Of a DNA stretch of 64,000 nucleotides, positions 1 to 9,259 are shown piece by piece; the first letter of the stretch is position 1, and each line of letters begins with the position of its first letter. The position numbers and the translations under genes were made by a program. Below the pieces are notes generated by a model, which saw nothing but the letters and a program-made list of their open reading frames with translations, ran no database searches and was not told the DNA's origin. Source of the DNA: Sympetrum striolatum (Eukaryota > Arthropoda > Insecta > Odonata > Libellulidae). The stretch lies in contig OX388349.1 in the NCBI GenBank assembly GCA_947579665.1, forward strand, positions 23,034,459 through 23,098,458, read 5' to 3'.

Positions 1-532
1 TCTAACATGAAAACCATTTGTTTTATCAATACTTAATTTCATATATAGTACTTTGGTTGGTGTCGTTAGAGTTGATTAGTTTTTGGAGTAAATCGGTTAA
101 CCGAAAGTCGAGCTTCCTTCTTCAAAGCTCATTTCCGGTTTTCAAAATATCTCCATAATTATGAGATTTAGGTATACACCATTATAAATAAAAGTTTTAG
201 AAAATATATTTTACTATAACTTTTGTATTAAAAAATATTTTTCTATCACTGATTGTTTAGGAGTTAGTCATGAAATACTGATAAACCGGAAGTTGCCGAT
301 TATTTACTTTGTGGGCGCCCTGGGCTCTATTGGCGAAAGGCAAATTTCATCGTTTTTCATCGATCATGTCCCGAAAAACATTATTTATAATGTTTGTGAC
401 GTCAAAGATAATAAAATATAAATTAATCAGTCATCTTCCAAGTTTAGATGGAATATAGAGTTCGAAATTACTGTCGTAGATAAATATTTACATCTTATAT
501 ATGAAGAAAGTCATGTGCTGGCCACATCAGAT
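1..532 (+). repeat. Dispersed repeat A, copy 1 (cut by window edge)
   Basis: This stretch matches 5098-5630 almost throughout. Shared landmarks are the start TCTAACATGAAAAC, the block GTTTTCAAAATATCTCC, GATAAACCGGAAG, and the 3' end GTGCTGGCCACATCAG. The matching end (520-530 here, 5615-5625 in copy 2) suggests a fixed element terminus. The left part lies outside the window. No coding frame is preserved. Seen directly; the element class is not recognised. Confidence 0.8.
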
Positions 533-551
533 TTTTTTTACTGAAAAAGGG

Positions 552-555
<4 letters not shown>

Positions 556-601
<46 letters not shown>
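556..601. repeat. (TA)n microsatellite
   Basis: About 23 uninterrupted TA units directly downstream of the end of repeat A copy 1. Confidence 0.97.
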
Positions 602-602
<1 letters not shown>

Positions 603-904
603 TAATTTAAACTTATTAGATCTGTGAAACTAAGGGGAAGTAGTAACTCGAGTCAACTTAAGGGTAGTGCTATTTTAGAAATTTGCTTAAAGCAATCCTA
701 CTATTTTCATCATTGGCTTTAAACAACTTTAATTTTTCATCTCTTCATTTCGGTAATTGCATGACTCTTTTTCCCTAAATATATCAATATGAATTTAGCC
801 TATTCAGAATACGTGAAAATGCATGCAAAAAATATCTTACAGAATAAAATGCACGTACTATCATATGAAATTTAATGAGATTTCCGAACTACCAGTCGCC
901 GAAA
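602..904. other. AT-rich spacer, nothing recognised
   Basis: No sustained frame, tRNA-like box or paired repeat was seen between the TA tract and repeat B. Confidence 0.6.
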
Positions 905-2142
905 AGCGGGTGACAGAATGAATGTATAAGGTATGCATGTAGATGCTGTTTGAGTTAGCTTTAAGTTCACTCCCTCTTTACTTTGCTTTCCGAGAAAATA
1001 CTGCTATTTATAACGGAATAGGTTTGTTTCCAAGAAAAAGCTGTTAAAACTGAAAAAGCGGCCCAAGTTCTTCGTCACTGCGAAATGCAGTTTTCGTGAA
1101 CGTTAATAGTTACGCCGTAGAATAAAATTTTAGTCCACAATGTCATAAAAGTTTCCAGAATATTTATATTACAAATTCTTGGATGGGTTTTCCAGATAGA
1201 ACCTTTAAAAATTCTCCATGCCTGCATTGAAATATTCTCGTATGTCATGTGTACCTTCGCATATATTTTCGTAAAGGTTTTTGCTTTTCGCTTCGAACAA
1301 ATTATTCCAAATATTTTAGAAAATGAGGGGATAATACTTTCTTTAATGGTAATGGTTACACTTTTTGGAGTGCTTGCAAATCCAATATAATTTAAATTTT
1401 GCATTTCAGGATCTAAAAGTAATGCACATCCAGTCTTGGTAACTTCCACAAGAAGTTTAAATTCGACAATTTTTGGGATGATATAACCTGGTGTCAATTG
1501 TTCTCATCTCTAATTTAAGCTTGTTATGCCAGTTATATTAGATAGTATTATCCGAACAACCATTTACTGATCATCTCCTTAAATCGTCTAATATAATTGT
1601 GCTATAGATTATAGATTTGTGCTTATATCTCAGAATCCAACTGAATAACAACATATATTCATGATTTCAATTAGAAAAATTGATCAATGTCGAAATCCAT
1701 CACAGTAATCCTTTTAAAAGTTGTCTCCGCTATTTAAAGGTTCAAATTCGACAGAGTAAGATACTCTCTCAATCCTGAGGATACAATAATTTATATTTCT
1801 TCTTGATGTGTAAATGATTGGATATTTTTAATGAATAGAGTATCTTTATATTTTTAGATTTGGTACGTAGTATTGTAATAATAATAGCAATTTATTTGTA
1901 GTATAGATTATAAATTCGTGTTTTAACAGAAGTTTTCATTTGAATAACTAAATGTATTCGTGTTTTCAATGAGACAAGGTCATCTTGAAATGCGTCAGAG
2001 TAAATGTCCACATTTAAAAGTTTTCTGCATTTTCGCTATATTCAACGCACATTTCTGAGTCTCCATTAATTAATTTTTCTTACTGATAAATAAATGATTG
2101 GGTATTTAAATTGGATGGAGATTTTTAGATTTGATACCTAGT
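905..2142 (+). repeat. Dispersed repeat B, copy 1
   Basis: This matches 6740-7705 in the same orientation. Landmarks are GAATGAATGTATAAGG, TTTCCGAGAAAATACTGCTA, GTTTGTTTCCAAGAAAAAGC, and AATGATTGG near the 3' side. A 140-codon frame on the minus strand (1497 to 1075) lies inside the 5' module. Its equivalent in copy 2 is broken by an insertion and other changes, and I recognise no domain, so I do not call it a gene. Repeat B has a 5' module (905-1500) and a 3' unit of about 285 bp, duplicated in this copy. Confidence 0.75.
1590..2142 (+). repeat. Diverged tandem duplication inside repeat B copy 1
   Basis: Two units of about 285-295 bp (around 1590-1867 and 1885-2142) align along their length. 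Shared pieces include TATAGATTATA, AAATGATTGG, and TTTTTAGATTTG followed by GTACGTAG or ATACCTAG at the ends. Repeat B copy 2 holds only one such unit (about 7450-7705). Confidence 0.65.
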
Positions 2143-3048
2143 GAGATTAATTATCTTTCTCTACGATGCGAGACCGCTGAATTGCGACATTGATGGTGTG
2201 GAAATTCGTTTCCACGATGCACAGACTCCATCCGCATGAGCGGAGATGACGTGTGGTCCACACTTTTGCATCCTTTTTCTTCTCTTTCATCTCCCTCTTA
2301 TTAACCCTCCCCGAATTTCCCCTCACCTGAGGGGACGCTGAATCACAATCTGACAAGGGGGGAACCGAACCTCTCCCCTCGTTAAAATGGAAGAAATTTC
2401 CAAAGTGATTCCATGGATTGTTTACCTTTAACCTCGCCGGATCAAATTTAAAAACCTTGTGCACTCATCTAAAATCTATTTTAGGGGTAATATTTCCCAC
2501 CTAATAAAGAATTAAGAGGGACTTATACCGCAAAAGACAATCTTCTTCTCGTTGGAGTTTCATCTTTTTTTTCAAATTGAAAATTTTCTCTCGAGGAGTT
2601 GCGTGTAGGATGCCGCATATGTGAAAATAATCATGTTTGAGTGAGGGGGAGTGGAAAAATGCTCTCTTACGATTTAACGAAGCGTTATGAGAAAAGTATG
2701 TTTCGCTTCTCAGAGCGTCGACATTTTCTTTAGAATCTTACCACACGTATATTACTCATTAGCTGCTAAATAAGAGGTATTTTCTGCCTCGATGACTGAT
2801 GAAAAATGAAAATATAATAAATTGTTTTTTCTCCATCCCATTATTACTTGCAATGGGTGGTCATATTAATGGATAATTTTGTGCAGCACCGAGTTAAGAA
2901 CTATGCGGTAGGGTAACCTCTTGGTTTTTACCAATTACCACAACTTCCTTCATGTAGTTATGTCTCTCATCCTTTCTTCTTCTATTCATTTATCGATCTG
3001 GTCAAATATTTAGATTTTTATTCTATTTACTCGGAGCTTTCATGGAAG
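2143..3048. other. Unassigned sequence with a GC-richer patch
   Basis: The part around 2150-2450 is GC-richer and carries a 105-codon minus-strand frame (2464 to 2147). Its composition is ordinary and no domain was recognised, so it is not called a gene. The rest is AT-rich without visible repeats. Confidence 0.5.
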
Positions 3049-3129
3049 TACACTCCTGGCCAAAATTAACGCAGCACCTCCCTAGCGATCCTTACTGCCG
3101 GTGGTGCATTAATTTTGGCCAGGAGTGTA
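3049..3129 (+). mobile_element. Snap-back mini-MITE, copy 1 (77 bp plus TA duplication)
   Basis: The element runs 3051-3127 and is flanked by TA at 3049-3050 and 3128-3129. Its ends are an inverted repeat of about 28 bp with two mismatches (CACTCCTGGCCAAAATTAA at the left), leaving only about 20 bp of loop (CTAGCGATCCTTACTGCC region). TA duplication and this type of terminus fit Tc1/mariner-superfamily MITEs; that assignment is inference. The sister copy at 40420-40495 has the same loop in reverse orientation. Confidence 0.85.
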
Positions 3130-4085
3130 CAACAGAAAGTTTAAGCAACAATGCAGCTTTCAATGAAAATACCACATTTTTATAATAATGGGTTTCGTAA
3201 AGTTATGAATTTTTAAAGTAAATGTATTTTTAACAAAAGAGGGAGAATGAGTAGTATTTTTCCGCAGTATTTATTTATTTGGGCTCAACAAGTTTCAGCA
3301 AATGATCAGCATCCAGTGAAAATATCTTTTAGAGTTTACTTATTGTGCATAACACAAGTGAAAGTTTTCGAAGTGAACTTATTTTCTTTTAGTTTTTACA
3401 TTATTCTTACCTCATATTTCCCTAGCTAAGAAACGCCATTTCCTTCACATTTTCACTCATATTTATAGTGACAAGGAAGTAATTTTCGAAAGTTTTGTCT
3501 GCATTAATTATTAATGTATAATAAATCAGCCTCTAACCTCCAGCTCTAATTCGAAATCATAGAAAAGAAATTTTGAATTCGAACGTCATTATTCTTTTTC
3601 ATTAGGGACTTCGTAGGAGTTGTATATATATATGTTTTTCCACCTCTTAGGTTTCCGTCCCAAATAAGCTTTTGAATGATTTCTCGCGGCGGAACTTTCT
3701 TTCCTTGTTTGATTGATTTCGAAAAATTTTCGAAGCAGCGAACTTTCATGTCCTCACCTTCGTTAACTATGTACTCGAGCCATCTTTATTTTATGGCCTC
3801 ATTTGGCTGTTTTATTTTGTTTTGTACAATTATAATTTTGCTAGTAATTTAAGATTGGACTTCATTACGGATTCAACCAATTGTCTTCCTAAGTATCTAA
3901 TGTGAACCAAATCGATACTATCAAGAAACTTTATATTTATATAACTATATATATATACACGAGTAAAATGTAGCTTGCATACTGCAAGCAGATCTACAAT
4001 ACTAATTTTATATAGGATACATATCGGGACGGTCCTCAAAAAAATTAATAAAATCTTTTTCCGTTATGGATATTATTATTACTCC
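3130..4085. other. AT-rich spacer, nothing recognised
   Basis: Only short frames of 60-70 codons overlapping on both strands, with no repeat partner noticed in this window. Confidence 0.55.
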
Positions 4086-4150
4086 GGATTGCCAAGTTGG
4101 TAACGCCAATAGGCTTAGGTAAAAGCTTTCCCGGATTCGATTTCCTGTAG
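4086..4150 (+). repeat. tRNA-derived SINE head (degenerate)
   Basis: A box-A-like TTGCCAAGTTGG (4089-4100) and a box-B-like GGATTCGATTTCC (4133-4145) are 44 bp apart start to start, as in a tRNA gene. The arms do not fold as a good tRNA, so a SINE head or tRNA pseudogene is more likely than a working tRNA. Confidence 0.55.
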
Positions 4151-4265
4151 GAGCACTTGTACAAAATGACCAAAACTGTGGAAGCACTTTCAAAACTAAC
4201 AACCAAATCAATGTCTTTCCTTCTCAAATAAAAAGATACTGAATTAAATGATGAATAAGCTGATT

Positions 4266-4532
4266 CTTCAGCACATTTTTATGCTGAAAAGCCCCCCTCG
4301 GTATATACTCGAGTCGAGGATCCCTCTTACCTGTTTCCGATGGAGAAGGTCTGCCGTAGTGGGAAATCGGCTTGTAAATTCCTTGCTTGCTCAATTTACA
4401 ATTAGTTGTCAATTTTCTCCTATTAACCTACCGATGCCTCAGTTATTTCAATTTTATTGGTATCTATTTTTGTTTTGATATTTTCCAGTAGCTGCTGCCT
4501 TTCCTATCCTAGGCTTACACTCGAGTAAATTA
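4266..4532 (+). repeat. Dispersed repeat C, copy 1
   Basis: This matches 8886-9170 in the same orientation. Both copies carry a CTCGAG-centred palindrome near each side (here TATACTCGAGT near 4302 and ACACTCGAGTAAAT near 4520) and share TTGGTATCTATTTT and TTGCTCAATT. The left of this copy and the reverse complement of the right of copy 2 share GTATATACTCGAGT, suggesting inverted termini of a MITE. Homology extends slightly outside the left palindrome, which weakens that reading. Confidence 0.65.
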
Positions 4533-4592
4533 ATATTCCCAATTTGTTTGTGATAAATTAGGTTCCTCGGCTTCAATTCGGGTAGTCTTTTT

Positions 4593-4622
4593 ACTTTCTC
4601 CATATACGAAGTATAGAGAAAG
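4593..4622. repeat. Palindrome at the left end of repeat A
   Basis: ACTTTCTCCATATAC and GTATAGAGAAAGT form a near-perfect inverted repeat around GAA. The same block recurs inverted at the 3' end of the element. Confidence 0.8.
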
Positions 4623-4718
4623 TATTGTTTTCATGAAAAAATTCGACTTCGAGATTTCAACGGAAATACATGTTTTGGGGTCCCTAGAACACGTTTTGAC
4701 CATTTTCGGAATGATGTC

Positions 4719-4721
4719 TGT

Positions 4722-4768
<47 letters not shown>
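4719..4768. repeat. (TG)n microsatellite
   Basis: TG units with one interruption (TGTATG near 4724), embedded at a fixed place inside repeat A. Confidence 0.95.
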
Positions 4769-4769
<1 letters not shown>

Positions 4770-4771
4770 TA

Positions 4772-5420
4772 GTGGGCGCTCTAACGTGAAAACTATTAGT
4801 CGTATCAATACCAAACTTCATATATAGTAGTGGTGTGTGTGCTGTCAGAGTTGATTAGTTTTTGGAGTAAATCGGTCAACCGGAAGTCGAGCTTTATTCA
4901 TTAAAGCTCATTTCCGGTTTTCAAAATATCTCCATAAATATGATATATACGTATATTGTATCACTTATAAAAGTTTTAGATAATGTAATTTACTATAACT
5001 TTTGTATTTAACATATTTTTGTATCACCGGTTGATTAGGAGTTATTTGTGAAATACCGATAAACCGGAAGAAGATGATTATGTACTTTGTGGGCGCTCTA
5101 ACATGAAAACTGTTTGTCTGGTCAACACCAAATTTTATATATAGTATTTTTATTACAGTAATTAGAGTTGATTAGTATTTGGAGTAAATCGGTCAACCGA
5201 AAGTCTAGTTTCAATCTTCAAAGCTCATTTCCGGTTTTCAAAATATCTCCGTAAATATGGTATTTAGGTATATACTATTATTTGTAAATGTTTTAGAAAA
5301 TACAAATTACTATAACTTTTGTATGAAACATATTTTTGTATCACTGATTGTTTAGGAGTTATTCATGAAATACTGATAAACCGGAAGTTGCTGAATATGT
5401 ACTTCGTTGGTGCTCTAGGC
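4772..5420 (+). repeat. Tandem 318-bp units inside repeat A
   Basis: GGGCGCTCTAACRTGAAAAC starts units at 4772 and 5090. A decayed start (GGTGCTCTAGGCTCTATGGG) begins about 5409. The spacings of 318 and 319 bp match. Confidence 0.8.
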
Positions 5421-5632
5421 TCTATGGGCGAAAGGCCAAATTCATCGTTTTTTATCGAGCATGTCCCGAAAAACATTATTTATAATTTTTGTGACGTAAA
5501 AGATAATAATATATAAATAAATTACTCATCTTCCAAGTTTAGATGGAATATAGTGTTCGAAATTACTGTCGTAGATAAATATTTACATCTTATATATGGA
5601 GAAAGTCATGTGCTGGCCACATCAGATTTTTA

Positions 5633-6525
5633 TTATTTATTATTATATATGCTTTAATTAGAATTTCTACCGGTGGAAGCCCCAAACATTGTCTATGAAC
5701 AATTCAAACCAAACAAATACTCCGCAAATAACAACACTACCCACATACAGCACTCAAACACCGCAAACAAACAACAAAATCTAGTTTACAGACATCTCCC
5801 CGGTACCCCCACCAAACCATGTACTCAATATATATCCTCTAATCACAAAAACTACATTTCACAGTTTACAATGCTACTTTTCAGCCCAAAATGTCACTTC
5901 ATCGTTTCCACATCATCAATTTTGAAATATCAACATAACATAATACATAATAATATTCAATACGCTTAATTACATAAACTACCGCTTCTTATTTTTCGAC
6001 TCCTTTCTATATTTTGGTAAGGGTTAGATGTATACGGTAATTATGATTACAATCGCGAATCAACCGTAATTGACAGCGTTCTTCAAAACTTTCACCACCC
6101 AGCTGCGGTTCCCGCTCCAAAATCTCTCATTTCGATAACGCAACGTCGATCTTTCATCGGCAACAGATACGACGATAAATATCAGGAATTTGCGAGTTCA
6201 CTCACATCCCGGAGCGTATCGTCGGCGGGCGGAAGCGAAGGATGAGCGACCGGCGCGTGTTTTGCGAATAAATATTCCTATGACGAAAATCGACGCCCTC
6301 ATCCATGGATGAAAAAATGGGGAACTTTCTCGACCATTGTGTTTAGCCAGCTTACACATCGGGGCAGAAAACTTGGCCGATGAATTCATGAATTACCATA
6401 CGATAATGGGGCCATGCATAATGGGCCGGGGGAAAAGAAGGGGCAAAAAGAAAGGGCAGAGATTGAAAACGGGAGACGAAGTGGGTGAGCATGAAAGGGA
6501 AAAACACGGAAGAAGTTGAGGGAAG
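5633..6525. other. Unassigned; GC-richer, purine-rich right half
   Basis: 5633-6000 is A/C-rich. From about 6060 the sequence is GC-richer with many CpG steps. From 6420 it becomes purine-rich on the + strand (GGGG and AAAG runs). Frames of 60-65 codons occur on both strands and are not convincing. Confidence 0.5.
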
Positions 6526-6653
6526 AGTCCGAGAATATTGAGGGAAAAAGGTTTGGGGGAAGGGGCGGAAAAGTTGGGGGCAAATGGTTATGTGCTCACG
6601 CGTGCGGCGGTGTTAACGCGGAGGGCGGATGGCCCCGGGCGTCGAAGCGGTAA
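6526..6653 (+). repeat. Direct repeat DR1 left of repeat B copy 2
   Basis: Matches 7833-7975. Shared blocks are GAGTCCGAG at the start, GGCAAATGGTTATGTGC and GATGGCCCCGGGCGTCGAAG, ending with GCGGTAA. It borders repeat B copy 2 directly. Confidence 0.8.
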
Positions 6654-7705
6654 GTTTCCGGGATATTTATATTACAAATTCTTGGTCCGGTTTCCATGAA
6701 GTAACTTTTTTTCGTATGTCCTGTGTACCTATGCAATGTCTTCTTGAATGTAGAATGAATGTATAAGGCACACGTGAGTTTGAGTTGGTTTTAAATTTTG
6801 CCCTTCTTTAGTGGGCTTTCCGAGAAAATACTGCTATTTATAGCGGAATCGGTTTGTTTCCAAGAAAAAGCTGTTGAAACTGAAAGAGCTGTCCAAGTTT
6901 TTCGTCACTGTGAACTTACGTTTATGCGGTTTCTGTGAATGTATATAGTCTCTCAGAAGAGTACAATTTTATGTCAGAAAGTCATCAAATTTTCCGGGAT
7001 ATTTATATTAAAAGTTCTTGGTTCGGTTTGCTTTAAATAACCTTGCAAAATTCTCATTCCTGCATTGAGATTTTCTCGTATGCCATGCGTACCACTGTAA
7101 TATTTTCTTAAAGATGTTTGCGTATTTTAGCTATGAACGAATTCTTTCAAATGTTCTAAGAAATGAGGAAATGTTATGATCTGTTCTCTATCATAACACG
7201 GTAGTTATTTTAGAAGGGTTTCCCTCCCATCCTTGACCGAATGTCGGATAGATTTCATTGTGATCTCACTATATCCCCTCGATCGTTGCCATATGGTAAT
7301 AATACCTAATTGCAAAGTATAGATTAAATAAATAAATAATATTGGTAACATTTTAGGGAACTCTTGTAATTCTAATATAATTAAGATTTAACATTTAAGC
7401 ATCTGAAAGGAATACACATATTAAAAGAGGCTTGGTAACTTCTACAAGAGGTTTGACCTAGACCAGTTTTTTTTTAGAGTTGATATACTCTGATTTTGTC
7501 TCAATTGAATAACTAAAGTGGTTCGTGGTCGTGGTTTTAGTAAGACAAAATGATCAATTTTGAACGTAATCCTTTTTCAAAGTTTTCTGCACTATTTAAG
7601 GATTAAGATACACTAAGATATTCTCTTATTCTTGAGTATTCAATAATTTATATATCTCTTTGATAAATAAATGATTGGATATTTTCAATGAATGGAGTAT
7701 CCTCA
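6654..7705 (+). repeat. Dispersed repeat B, copy 2
   Basis: Diverged copy of 905-2142. 6654-6740 repeats an internal piece (GATATTTATATTACAAATTC) that occurs again near 6998, so two partial units are joined head to tail. The 3' unit is single here but double in copy 1. An extra segment at about 7176-7341 is absent from copy 1. Confidence 0.7.
7173..7341 (+). mobile_element. Possible short retroposon insertion with a TAAA-type tail
   Basis: About 165 bp here have no counterpart in repeat B copy 1. The insert ends with TAAATAAATAAATAAT (about 7325-7340), a simple tail typical of non-LTR retroelements and SINEs. It starts near a small hairpin (GTTATGA/TCATAAC, 7173-7197). No coding remains and no clear target duplication were found. 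Deletion from copy 1 is the alternative. Confidence 0.35.
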
Positions 7706-7832
7706 CATTAATATGATTACGATTTTTTCATTTCAGTATCTAAAAGTTATACACATATTCAAAAAGACATGGTAACTTCCACGCCTATAAGTTTCCCAAT
7801 GAATTTTTGTTATAGATTAAGGTTGTTAAAGT

Positions 7833-7975
7833 TGAGTCCGAGTATACCGAGGAGGAAAAAAGGTCCAGGAAAAAGGGGTGGAAAAGTTGGGGGGCAAATG
7901 GTTATGTGCCCGCGCATGCGGCGGTGTTAAAGCGGTGGGGAAGGGGGCAGATGGCCCCGGGCGTCGAAGCGGTAA
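7833..7975 (+). repeat. Direct repeat DR2 right of repeat B copy 2
   Basis: Partner of 6526-6653. Together they bracket about 1.18 kb. The repeats do not begin TG or end CA, so a miniature LTR element is less likely than duplication of a larger unit. Confidence 0.8.
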
Positions 7976-8294
7976 CGCTCCCAAACGTGCTAATTGGAAG
8001 TCCATGTTTCTCTACATTCAGTCATCGGAAGTTTCTTTCTTCCGTGTTTGTTTGCGTTACAAGTTGATGCCGCTGATAAGGAAATCCAAAGTTTACATGT
8101 TTTGATGGAGTTGCCGAGAAATCTCGCTGCGTTTTTGCTTTCATCGCGGGAGTTTTTATCGTACTTTTTGAGGGATCTTCCGCGGGATTCATAAGAAGAG
8201 AAGAGTATTCCCTGTTTTTGTTTTTTTAATATAAGATAGGTGTATGGACGGGTACACGTTTATCGTTAAGGAAGTTGATTAAACACTGCTATAC
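7976..8294. other. Unassigned sequence
   Basis: Two overlapping frames of about 70 codons start near DR2. They share no recognisable domain and one begins inside the repeat. Confidence 0.5.
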
Positions 8295-8567
8295 CTTTTA
8301 TAAAACTAAAACTCTGTCCTAAGCATCACATTTAATCTGTTTTCTTCCGCAAGTTGTACCAGAAAAAAATATGTAATATCTTAGAAATGTGAATTTAAAT
8401 CTACAATTTAATGTATATTTATGTATATAATAAACGAGTAAATATTTATCTTAAAGCGCTCTAATTAAAGATAACTAATAATATTTTTTCGGTTCAAATT
8501 TTATAGAACTAAAACTCTGTCATAATTCAACAAATTGAATGTATTTTTCTCGCTTTTTTCCAGGTGA
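8295..8567 (+). repeat. Diverged duplicate of about 65 bp, period about 205
   Basis: Segments near 8295-8360 and 8500-8567 share ACTAAAACTCTGTC and the same downstream layout ending in a pyrimidine tract (TTTTCTTCCGCAAG versus TTCTCGCTTTTTTCCAGG). Confidence 0.45.
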
Positions 8568-8635
8568 GACTCGCTGGGAAGCTACCATGATTCTTGGTGT
8601 TACTGTTGTAAGCGATTTGTATACTGGAGATCAAG
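8564..8635 (+). CDS. Candidate internal exon, product unknown
   Basis: A strong acceptor-like tract (CTCGCTTTTTTCCAG) is followed by 72 nt that stay open in one frame and read in part TRWEATMILGVTVVSDL. The segment ends at CAAG before GTAAAG, a good donor-like site. In that frame the exon starts after one base of a split codon and ends with the first base of a codon. The next acceptor-bounded segment (9226-9253) joins without a stop. I recognise no domain. Short open segments with splice-like edges also occur by chance, so this is weak evidence of an undescribed gene. Confidence 0.22.
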
Positions 8636-8885
8636 GTAAAGTTAAGCTTGTGTATTCAATGGGAAGGACTATAATTAATAATTCCTAAAAATCATTACTC
8701 ACTTTATGGAAGTAGTGGCCTCCCTATGCAAAGTGGCTTTTACAGGGATGTTTAAACATCCGTATGCAGCTGACACAAAATATCTAAATGATTTCAAGTA
8801 ATCCCAACCTCACTTACGGGTAAATTATTATAATTTCGATACTTACTCCAGAAAGGTACTATTTTTGTGTACATATAAGCATGGT

Positions 8886-9170
8886 TTATCAACACAATTT
8901 TTATGATGAAAAAGCTCTCCTAGCCGTATGCTCGAGTGAGAGTCCCATTTTTCGGTGGAAAAAGTACTATGTCTTTACCGGAAATCGACTTGTTAATTAC
9001 TCACTTGCTCAATTGATAATCCTTTTAACATTTTAGCTAATGACGTCTCAAGTACAGTAAATGTTGTACAGAAATATAAAAGTATGCTGTGAATGTATAC
9101 TATTGGTATCTATTTTATAATTTACCGGAAATTGCTACATTTACCACCCTAGCTTATACTCGAGTATATA
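8886..9170 (+). repeat. Dispersed repeat C, copy 2
   Basis: Partner of 4266-4532, with CTCGAG palindromes near 8930 and 9160 and the shared internal block ATTGGTATCTATTTT. Confidence 0.65.
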
Positions 9171-9225
9171 CGGTGTATTACTTTCCGAATTAAACCTTCA
9201 CTGCACTGCTTTGATCTTGTTTTAG

Positions 9226-9253
9226 GGCGAGAACTGCTCTCAGGACTCGTTCT
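9226..9253 (+). CDS. Candidate 28-nt micro-exon
   Basis: An acceptor-like CTTGTTTTAG precedes, and a perfect GTAAGT donor follows at 9254. Joined in phase to 8564-8635 it stays open and reads RELLSGLV. Only splice-site quality and frame agreement support it. Confidence 0.18.
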
Positions 9254-9259
9254 GTAAGT

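Larger units (their letters stand above)
4588..5632 (+). repeat. Dispersed repeat A, copy 2 (apparently full length)
   Basis: About 1.04 kb with this order: a 30-bp palindrome (4593-4622), about 95 bp of unique sequence, a GT microsatellite (4719-4768), two tandem units of about 318 bp (from 4772 and 5090), the start of a degenerate third unit (5409), and a unique 3' segment ending GGCCACATCAG. The 3' end carries TATATATGGAGAAAGT (5591 onward), complementary to ACTTTCTCCATATA at the 5' palindrome, so the ends form an imperfect subterminal inverted repeat. No transposase frame is present. If mobile, it is non-autonomous. Confidence 0.7.

Noticed and set aside
1075..1497. 140-codon minus frame in repeat B
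   Set aside because: Not preserved in repeat B copy 2; no recognisable domain.
4530..4827. His/Thr- and Val/Cys-rich frames at 4.7 and 17.5 kb
   Set aside because: Translations of GT microsatellites.
6526..7975. LTR retrotransposon
   Set aside because: Direct repeats lack TG/CA ends and no primer-binding site, polypurine tract or coding was seen.
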